A DNA stretch of 5,212 nt from CAYXVB01 sp964467785 (lineage in GTDB: Bacteria > Bdellovibrionota > UBA1018). Positions 1-5,212 of this stretch are shown here, piece by piece (position 1 is the stretch's first letter; every line of letters begins with the position of its first letter). Made by a program: the position numbers and the translations under genes. Where the stretch lies: assembly GCA_964467785.1 (NCBI GenBank), contig CAYXVB010000222.1, positions 1 to 5,212 of the forward strand, read 5' to 3'. The notes below the pieces were generated by a model. That model was given only the letters and a program-made list of their open reading frames with translations. It was not told the origin of the DNA and did no database searches.

Positions 1-51
1 GCGGGGATTCCCTCTGGAAAAAAGAATGCTTGCGGGTGAAGATGCCGCTCG

Positions 52-1386
52 ATGCCGCCATACCGACTTCGATCCGGAATTTCAAGCTGGGCCCTCCCCG
101 CGCTCGTCATGCTGCTCACCCTCTGGGCGGCGAGCGGCACGCTGGCCCCTTATGGCGCGACCATCCCGGATTCCTTTGTCAGCGAACCTTGCAAATACCT
201 CTACAACTCCGACCACCCACACTTGATCGCGCCGTTTCAAATGTTCAACGGCGCTCCCCGGAACCTCTGGGACTTCAGTGTCGTCCTGCGCCGGATTCTT
301 TACCCCCTGCTCGCCCTGCCCGTGATCCGGGCGATCGGTCTCGAATGGGGCGGGCTTCTCGTCAATATGGTCCTCCACCTCATGGCCATGGCTTACTTTG
401 CCGTGACTCTCCGGGACCGGGCGCAAACTCGCGAAGTGGGCGAAAAAACGGCCGCGATCGCGCTCTGGCTGGTGGCTCTTTTTCCAGGAGCGGCGTACTG
501 GGGCGGACTGCCCTACGCTTACGCGGCAATCATTCCCGGAAGCCTAGCTCTTACCGCCACGCTTCTCAGACTCGAAAGGGCGACGACCGCCCGCCAGGTT
601 CTCGGACTCGCCGCCTTCTCCGGAATACTGTTCACGGCCTATGACTTTCTCTTCTATTTCGGGGTCGCCTTCCTGGTTCAGCTCGGCCTTGCTCGGCGGT
701 GGAAACTGCTCCTCCCCTGCCTCCTGCTCCTTTTGATCCCCCAGGAGCTCGTGAACCAGTGGCTCCGGCTCGCGCAGCACATCAGCTTTGAAAACAGCAA
801 CACCCAAACCTTCGGTCGGATCATCCGCGCCTGGCTCCATCCGGCTCCGAGTCGGGAATGGGCCCTCCTGCTCGCTCGCTTCCCGCTTTACTGGATCGAC
901 AATTACCTCTCGGCGACACATGTGGGCCTGCCCCTGCTCTTTGGCTGGGTGAGCGTCCGCGCAATCCGGCGCAAGGGTCTCCGGGCGGCTGTCCGCACCC
1001 TCACTCCGGCCGAAGGCGTCCTGATCACGGTGACCGTCCTCCTCTTCGCATTCAACAATCTGGCGCCTCCTTACCCGGGGTGGCAAATGCGTGGCAGCTG
1101 GATTCCCCGAATTTACCAGCCAGTTTTCGCGGTGATGATCGCGATTTGCGCGCCGCGGATCGAGGCTGCGATTGCAGATCGCCCCGCGGATTTTGGGCGT
1201 CGGTCGGCCCTCGCGGCACTCTGCCTCACGCTGCTCTTCAACGCCTCGGTCGTGTTCGGCCCCTGGCTCGGACTCCCGCACGCCGACACCATCCATTGGT
1301 TGTTTTACAAACACGCACCGCGCGGTAGCATGAACGCCAATCTCGAAAAATACGGCCGTCGGCCACTGGGAGTTTGCGCAAAATGA
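52..1386 (+). CDS. Polytopic membrane protein, probable GT-C-type glycosyltransferase
   Basis: A 444-residue, very hydrophobic protein with roughly 11-12 likely membrane spans, including residues 13-32, 82-97, 101-120, 133-149, 154-172, 184-210, 217-233, 320-337, 353-368 and 384-402. A basic N-terminus (RLR, residues 5-7) precedes the first span, as expected for a membrane-inserted start. The first long loop (33-80) carries charged and aromatic residues including NSDHPH (52-57), and a later loop has RGSWIPRIYQP (348-357). A long first extracytoplasmic loop with acidic residues is the usual layout of GT-C enzymes, which transfer sugars from polyprenyl-phosphate donors outside the cytoplasmic membrane. 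That functional reading is inferred from topology and neighbours; I recognise no specific family. An in-frame stop at 37-39 limits the start, and ATG 52 is the first start codon after it. The ribosome site is weak (TGAAG about 10 bases upstream). The stop overlaps the next gene's ATG. It could instead be a polymerase-like or carrier protein of the same pathway. Confidence 0.85.
   Translation: MPPYRLRSGISSWALPALVMLLTLWAASGTLAPYGATIPDSFVSEPCKYLYNSDHPHLIAPFQMFNGAPRNLWDFSVVLRRILYPLLALPVIRAIGLEWGGLLVNMVLHLMAMAYFAVTLRDRAQTREVGEKTAAIALWLVALFPGAAYWGGLPYAYAAIIPGSLALTATLLRLERATTARQVLGLAAFSGILFTAYDFLFYFGVAFLVQLGLARRWKLLLPCLLLLLIPQELVNQWLRLAQHISFENSNTQTFGRIIRAWLHPAPSREWALLLARFPLYWIDNYLSATHVGLPLLFGWVSVRAIRRKGLRAAVRTLTPAEGVLITVTVLLFAFNNLAPPYPGWQMRGSWIPRIYQPVFAVMIAICAPRIEAAIADRPADFGRRSALAALCLTLLFNASVVFGPWLGLPHADTIHWLFYKHAPRGSMNANLEKYGRRPLGVCAK
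1368..1372 (+). promoter_or_regulatory. Ribosome binding site deciding the GT2 start
   Basis: GGGAG lies 10 bases before the ATG at 1383. A TTG at 1374 is in the same frame but sits only 1 base after this motif, too close to be served by it. The motif therefore favours ATG 1383, which also gives the ATGA overlap with the upstream stop codon. Confidence 0.5.
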
Positions 1387-2219
1387 GCAGCCCCCCTCAA
1401 GTCACCGTCTTCACCACTTTTTATCAGGACAACGCCCATCTCGATGAAATGATCCGAAGCGTCCTGGCGCAGACCTTCAGGGAGTTCGAATTCCTGATGA
1501 TCATCGACGCCAACCCCAAGGCCGCGCAAAGGATCCGCGAGACCTACCCTGATCCGCGGATCCGGATCATCGAAAAAGACCGCTCGGGCATCGCGGCGGC
1601 CCGCAATTTTGGGATCCGAGAGGCGCGCGCTCCACTGCTTGCGTTCATCGACAGCGACGATGTCTGCGAGCCGAGTCGACTTGAACTTCAAGTTGCCTAC
1701 CTGCATGCCCACCCCGAGTGCGTGCTGGTGGGCTCGGCGATCCGGATCATTGACGAGCACTCCCGCGAGACCGCCCGAAGGGACTATCCGACCTCAGACT
1801 CGGCGATCCGCTCAACGATGCTCAATTTCAACGTACTGGCCACCTCGGCGATTACCGCGCGCACTTCCAAACTCATCGAAGCCGGTTGCTTTTCAGAAAC
1901 CGAATTCCTTTACGCCGAGGACTACGATCTTTGGCTCCGCATGGGCGAACTTGGGGAACTCCACAACATGCCCGAAGCCCTGATTCTCTATCGGGTCCAT
2001 TCGCAAGGTGGCAAATCGAGTCGGACCCACCTGCAGCTTCGGGACACGATCCGGGTACGGCTCGCAGCCCGCCGTCGATACAAAAGCTACCCGACCAACT
2101 TCTGGTACTATCCGATCACTCTCGCTCAACTCACCCTGCGCGCGCTTCCGGCGCCTTGGGTAGTGAAGCTCTTCGAACTCACGCAACTGAAGAGAGGAGC
2201 CAAGAGTGGGCCGGGTTGA
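1383..2219 (+). CDS. Family 2 (GT-A fold) glycosyltransferase
   Basis: A 278-residue soluble enzyme with the standard GT2 order of motifs. VTVFTTFYQDNAHLDEMIRSVLAQT (from residue 7) is the first nucleotide-binding strand and helix. IIDANPKA (40-47) stands where VDDGSxD is usual. GIAAARNFGIREA (69-81) follows, then DSDD (90-93), the metal- and nucleotide-sugar-binding DxD motif. EDYDLWLR (179-186) holds the acidic residue expected to act as catalytic base, and YRVHSQGGKSS (203-213) closes the active site. Members transfer a sugar from a nucleotide donor to an acceptor at the cytoplasmic face of the membrane. Sugar and acceptor cannot be read from the sequence. The C-terminal part (about 215-278) is basic and aromatic (RLAARRRYKSYP, FWYYP), which suggests membrane association; this is inference. 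The length is normal for a single-domain GT2. ATG 1383 is chosen over TTG 1374 because of the GGGAG spacing and the ATGA overlap, which suggests translational coupling to the upstream membrane protein. Confidence 0.94.
   Translation: MSSPPQVTVFTTFYQDNAHLDEMIRSVLAQTFREFEFLMIIDANPKAAQRIRETYPDPRIRIIEKDRSGIAAARNFGIREARAPLLAFIDSDDVCEPSRLELQVAYLHAHPECVLVGSAIRIIDEHSRETARRDYPTSDSAIRSTMLNFNVLATSAITARTSKLIEAGCFSETEFLYAEDYDLWLRMGELGELHNMPEALILYRVHSQGGKSSRTHLQLRDTIRVRLAARRRYKSYPTNFWYYPITLAQLTLRALPAPWVVKLFELTQLKRGAKSGPG
2195..2199 (+). promoter_or_regulatory. Strong ribosome binding site before a GTG start
   Basis: AGGAG, preceded by AG, is spaced 6 bases from GTG 2206. It lies inside the last codons of the GT2 gene. 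It is the best Shine-Dalgarno match in the window and is the main reason for choosing the GTG start. An in-frame ATG at 2236 has only AAGGA 12 bases upstream. Confidence 0.6.
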
Positions 2220-4224
2220 AGGATTCCTACCTCCAATGGCTCGCCGGATTCTGCTTGGAATACTGGCACTCTTGATCGTAGCGACCTCGCTCAAACTCCA
2301 CGGCTTTTCTTTCGGACTCTGGCACGGGATTATTGATGGCAGCCCCGCGAGCGAGCTGATCCTCAACGACAACCAGCCGATTCGTTCCGACGACTGGAAC
2401 TCGCACCTGACTCTCGCGCTCGCGCAGCGCAATCACGAGCCGCCGTTTCCACTGGTGAACCGCAATATTGGCGCTGGTCAAAGTGCGTTGACCCACCCGA
2501 TGCCCGCGGGTTTTCCACTTGGACTTTTCCGGCCGCAAACTTGGGGCTATTTCCTGGGCTCGGACCTCGGAATCGCTTGGAATTGGAACTTCCAGGTGCT
2601 GGCGCTCTTTAGCGCGGTCTTTGTTCTTTTGCTGTTGCTGACCGAAGGAGCGACAATTCCCTCAGTGCTCGGCGCAGCACTGGTGATTACGTCCCCGTTT
2701 TTTGTCTATTGGTCGTTCAACTCCGCGCCCGTGGCTACATTTACCCTGCTTGGGGTGATCGCCGCTTACTTCGTCCTCTACGCGCGTTCGATCGCAGGCT
2801 GCCTCGCGGCTGGGGTCGCGCTGGCGTGGGCAGGCACCTCATTCGGGGTGTGCATGTATCCGCCCTACCAGATCCCTCTCGCTTATCTGGGCCTGGTGCT
2901 CTCGGGATACCTTATCCATCGCAACCACGCCCGCGGCATCCAGATCTCCCGTCCCGCGGCCCGACTGGCTGTTCTCGCACTTTCGGTGGCTGCCATTGGC
3001 GCTGGTGGAATTTATTTCATGAATCTTGGCTCCGAGATGATCCAGGCGATGCAGGGTTCAGTGTACCCGGGCGCACGCAAGATTGTGGGCGGCGGCTATT
3101 CGCTCAGCTCGTTTTTTAGCAATAACTTCGTTCCGCTGCGGGCGGTGAGCGACTGGTCCACGCTTGGGAATATTTCAGAAGCATCTTCGTTTATCTTTCT
3201 GTCACCCTGGGTTCTGCTGGCTTGGTTTATAATTGGCCGTAGCGGCGCTCCTCACGCGGTGACTGCGTCCACAAGACGCATGCTGGCCTGGATTGGAAGC
3301 CTGCTCACCATTGGCCTCATCTGGTCGATTGCCGGACTGCCTAGAGTGCTCGAGCATCTGACTCTGTTGGATCGAGTGCCCTTCAACCGAGCTGCCATCG
3401 CCCTGGGCATCGCGGATGTCGCACTTGCGACCTTTCTCACTACAAAACTTGCCTCAGAAAAACACAAACGCCGATTGCCGACTAATCGCAGCCACACGCA
3501 CTTCATTGAAATCAGCATTGCGGGGCTACTCATTGGCGCAACCCTCTTCGTGTTGCTCAGTCATCACCAAAATTTTCGATGGATTGTTTTGCGCTACGTT
3601 CTGATTCTTGTGGCCGCCCAGTTCTTTTACTTACGCGCATTGGTCCGCGGACAGATCTGGGCGCCCGCATGGATCCTGCTGGCTCAGCTCATCACGAATG
3701 CGACCTTTACACCTCTCAACCGGGGCGGAGCAGATTACTTCGAAGGAAATCCGCTTTCACTCAAGATCAAATCCATTCAAGACGAAGCCCGTGCTGCAGG
3801 GCGTTCGGTTTACTGGGCCGCTTTTGGTGATATTCTTGGTGCCAATCTGATCCGAGCTTTGGGTTCGCCAGTTTTGAATGGATTTTACCTTTATCCTCAG
3901 CTTGGAATTTGGAAGGAAATATCGTTATCACCGGAGCAAGACGCGCAAATCTACAACCGCTTAGCTCATATTTGCCTCAATTATTCACCCGATCGGACAC
4001 ATATCCGCTTTGAGCTGAAATTGGCCGATTATTTTTGCATCACGCTGCATCCGGCAAACACAAAGTTTGCATCCCGAGGAATTACGCACCTTTTATTCCG
4101 CAATCCAGTTCCAGTCGAACTAGCAGCTCCCGCATCCAACTTCACACCCATTTTCACGCATGGACACTATACGATTCTGGCACGCAAGACTTTCATTGCG
4201 TCAGAAATTTCGGCTCCGCGTTGA
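2206..4224 (+). CDS. Large polytopic membrane protein with IRSDDW motif, putative GT-C glycosyltransferase
   Basis: A 672-residue protein with about 12-13 likely membrane spans, among them residues 14-30, 127-146, 151-169, 174-192, 222-236, 251-271, 358-376, 396-415, 434-452, 458-476 and 482-500, followed by a soluble tail of about 170 residues. The long first loop (31-126) contains QPIRSDDWNSH (57-67), NRNIGAGQS (85-93) and LFRPQTWGYFLGSDLGIAWNWN (from 107). From memory, an IRSDEW motif followed by a WG-F-LG-x-x-G-x-x-W-N stretch marks a family of large uncharacterised bacterial membrane proteins, which I recall as DUF7657. The adjacent acids D62 and D63 sit where GT-C enzymes keep their catalytic acid. 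Sugar transfer from a lipid-phosphate donor is therefore a reasonable guess, not a proven role. The tail ends with YFCITLHP and GITHLLFRNP, probably a periplasmic domain. GTG 2206 follows a strong AGGAG and overlaps the GT2 gene by 14 bases. ATG 2236, ten codons later, would also give a good first membrane span. GC content is lower in the 3' half. Confidence 0.88.
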   Translation: MGRVEGFLPPMARRILLGILALLIVATSLKLHGFSFGLWHGIIDGSPASELILNDNQPIRSDDWNSHLTLALAQRNHEPPFPLVNRNIGAGQSALTHPMPAGFPLGLFRPQTWGYFLGSDLGIAWNWNFQVLALFSAVFVLLLLLTEGATIPSVLGAALVITSPFFVYWSFNSAPVATFTLLGVIAAYFVLYARSIAGCLAAGVALAWAGTSFGVCMYPPYQIPLAYLGLVLSGYLIHRNHARGIQISRPAARLAVLALSVAAIGAGGIYFMNLGSEMIQAMQGSVYPGARKIVGGGYSLSSFFSNNFVPLRAVSDWSTLGNISEASSFIFLSPWVLLAWFIIGRSGAPHAVTASTRRMLAWIGSLLTIGLIWSIAGLPRVLEHLTLLDRVPFNRAAIALGIADVALATFLTTKLASEKHKRRLPTNRSHTHFIEISIAGLLIGATLFVLLSHHQNFRWIVLRYVLILVAAQFFYLRALVRGQIWAPAWILLAQLITNATFTPLNRGGADYFEGNPLSLKIKSIQDEARAAGRSVYWAAFGDILGANLIRALGSPVLNGFYLYPQLGIWKEISLSPEQDAQIYNRLAHICLNYSPDRTHIRFELKLADYFCITLHPANTKFASRGITHLLFRNPVPVELAAPASNFTPIFTHGHYTILARKTFIASEISAPR

Positions 4225-4261
4225 CCCACGGACTACCTTGACACGAACAAAGCGACTATGG

Positions 4262-4280
4262 TCATGTTCTGAAAACATGA
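4262..4280 (+). promoter_or_regulatory. Perfect 7-bp inverted repeat in the gap before the fucose synthase gene
   Basis: Arms TCATGTT (4262-4268) and AACATGA (4274-4280) are exact reverse complements around the 5-base spacer CTGAA. The element lies in the 83-base non-coding gap, 27 bases before the fucose synthase start. No T-run follows on the + strand, so it does not look like a terminator for the upstream operon. It could be an operator or a small mRNA hairpin in the 5' leader. Arms this AT-rich would form only a weak hairpin, and chance is possible. The rest of the gap (4225-4261 and 4281-4307) shows no convincing promoter or ribosome site. Confidence 0.3.
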
Positions 4281-4307
4281 AAAAGGCGCTGGAACAGAAC
4301 CTCTTGA

Positions 4308-5212
4308 ATGAAGCCTGAGAGCCGGATTTTCATTGCTGGACACCGCGGCCTTGTCGGCTCCGCTCTAGTCCGGAAATTCCAGTCGCTGGGTTGTGACCGC
4401 CTGCTTGTCCGTACGCGGCAAGAACTCGACCTTCTGGACCAAAGGGCAGTTTCCCAGTATTTTGAAAAACACAATCCTGAGTACGTGCTACTCGTCGCGG
4501 CCAAGGTCGGCGGCATCCACGCCAACAACACCTACCCGGCGGATTTTCTCTACGAAAACCTCATGATCGCGGCCAACGTGATCCATGCCGCGGCCCGGAC
4601 CGACGTGACCAAGCTGCTCTTTCTAGGCAGCTCGTGCATCTACCCCAAGTTCGCCCCGCAGCCGATCCAGGAATCATCGCTGCTGACCAGCGCGCTCGAG
4701 CCGACCAACGAAGCCTACGCCCTCGCCAAGATCGCGGGCCTCAAGCTCTGCGAGACCTATCACCACCAGTACGGCAAACGCTTCATCTCGGCAATGCCCA
4801 CTAATCTCTACGGACCGGGCGATAACTTTCACCCGACGAATTCGCATGTCATCCCCGGAATGATGCGCCGGTTCCATGAAGCCAAGCTGCGCAACGCGCC
4901 GTCGGTCACCGTCTGGGGCACCGGCAAGCCGATGCGCGAATTCCTCCATGTGGATGACCTGGCGGACGCGATCGTGCTCCTCATGAATCAGTACGAAGAC
5001 CCACAAACGATCAATGTCGGCACGGGCGAGGACTGCACCATCGCCGAGCTGGCGATGACGCTCAAGGAAGTCACGGGCTATTCGGGCGACATCGAATTCG
5101 ATTCGAGCAAGCCTGACGGCACGCCTCGCAAAGTCTTGGACGTTTCCCGCATCCGCGCCCTGGGCTGGAAGCCCCGGCATAACCTAAAAAGCGGTCTGCA
5201 GAGCACTTATGC
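4308..5212 (+). CDS. fcl: GDP-L-fucose synthase (GDP-4-keto-6-deoxy-D-mannose 3,5-epimerase-4-reductase), 3' end cut by window
   Basis: This short-chain dehydrogenase of the cytoplasm converts GDP-4-keto-6-deoxy-D-mannose to GDP-L-fucose, epimerising C3 and C5 and then reducing C4 with NADPH. It is the last step of the de novo pathway after GDP-mannose 4,6-dehydratase (Gmd). RIFIAGHRGLVGSALVRKF (6-24) is the NADP-binding Rossmann motif. AAKVGGIHANN (64-74), LGSSCIYPK (106-114), EPTNEAYALAKIAG (131-144) and PTNLYGPGDNFHPTNSHVIPG (from 164) are all family signatures. By alignment with the E. coli enzyme, the catalytic set is S108, Y137 and K141 with the epimerase pair C110 and H180; all are present. 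REFLHVDDLADA (210-221) belongs to the substrate domain. The 301 codons seen end in LGWKPRHNLKSGLQSTY, the usual start of the last helix, so only about 10-20 residues lie beyond the edge. ATG 4308 directly follows an in-frame TGA (4305-4307) and gives the normal N-terminal length. It has no clear ribosome site. No gmd is visible in this window. Confidence 0.97.
   Translation, partial: MKPESRIFIAGHRGLVGSALVRKFQSLGCDRLLVRTRQELDLLDQRAVSQYFEKHNPEYVLLVAAKVGGIHANNTYPADFLYENLMIAANVIHAAARTDVTKLLFLGSSCIYPKFAPQPIQESSLLTSALEPTNEAYALAKIAGLKLCETYHHQYGKRFISAMPTNLYGPGDNFHPTNSHVIPGMMRRFHEAKLRNAPSVTVWGTGKPMREFLHVDDLADAIVLLMNQYEDPQTINVGTGEDCTIAELAMTLKEVTGYSGDIEFDSSKPDGTPRKVLDVSRIRALGWKPRHNLKSGLQSTY

Noticed and set aside
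1..39. Possible 3' end of an upstream gene in frame 1 (ending SGKKNACG, then TGA)
   Set aside because: Only 12 codons are visible, with no recognisable motif. Dense packing makes an upstream gene ending here plausible, but the sequence alone cannot support it.
30..644. 204-codon open frame overlapping the first gene
   Set aside because: It lies wholly across the hydrophobic membrane protein in another frame, is rich in Arg, Pro and Ser, and shows no motif. It is the typical shadow of a high-GC gene.
544..1314. 256-codon open frame on the minus strand
   Set aside because: It is antisense to the membrane protein and has the charged Glu/Arg-rich make-up expected of the complement of a hydrophobic gene. 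It has no ribosome site or family motif.
1374..1382. TTG 1374 as the GT2 start
   Set aside because: The GGGAG motif would be 1 base away. ATG 1383 has proper spacing and the ATGA overlap.
1551..1568. Overlapping GATC-containing palindromes (12 bp and 10 bp)
   Set aside because: They lie inside the GT2 coding sequence at DPRIRII, and arise from common GATCCG codon pairs. GATC is frequent across the window, so nothing suggests a special site.
4238..4266. TTGACA as the -35 box of a sigma-70 promoter
   Set aside because: At 17-base spacing the next hexamer is GTCATG, which does not match TATAAT. TATGGT (4257-4262) is only 13 bases away. It is not listed as a promoter.
4674..5180. 168-codon open frame on the minus strand
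   Set aside because: It is antisense to the clear GDP-L-fucose synthase gene; its His/Asp/Arg-rich composition reflects the complement of that gene.

Overview
The window is part of a surface-polysaccharide or glycan biosynthesis locus from a bacterium of fairly high GC. Hand counts of single 60-base lines give about 58-70% in most places. It holds four genes, all on the + strand: a polytopic membrane protein that looks like a GT-C glycosyltransferase (52-1386), a family 2 GT-A glycosyltransferase (1383-2219), a second and larger polytopic membrane protein with an IRSDDW motif (2206-4224), and a nearly complete GDP-L-fucose synthase (4308 to the right edge). Gene content and multi-membrane-span products suggest a Gram-negative-type envelope. 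The phylum cannot be fixed from this sequence; Verrucomicrobiota or a proteobacterium would both fit.

Layout: the first 51 bases hold no gene that can be supported. The first three genes form a tight block. Gene 1 and gene 2 share an ATGA stop/start overlap. Gene 2 and gene 3 overlap by 14 bases if gene 3 uses the GTG start that sits 6 bases after an AGGAG ribosome binding site. This arrangement points to one transcript with translational coupling. An 83-base gap (4225-4307) follows, containing a perfect 7-bp inverted repeat. GDP-L-fucose synthase comes next and runs off the window about 10-20 codons before its expected end.

How the genes may work together: GDP-L-fucose synthase makes the activated sugar donor GDP-L-fucose from GDP-4-keto-6-deoxy-D-mannose. 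The cytoplasmic GT2 enzyme probably adds a sugar to a lipid-linked or other acceptor. The two membrane proteins may use polyprenyl-phosphate-linked sugars on the outer face of the membrane. Only the fucose synthase reaction is firmly assigned; donors and acceptors of the other three are unknown. The window looks like an ordinary glycan cluster. Its least characterised members are the two membrane proteins.

Base composition falls to roughly 42-50% GC in many lines between about 3400 and 4310 (the 3' part of gene 3 and the gap), then returns to about 60-67% inside the fucose synthase gene. No RNA genes, insertion sequences, CRISPR arrays or convincing terminators were seen.
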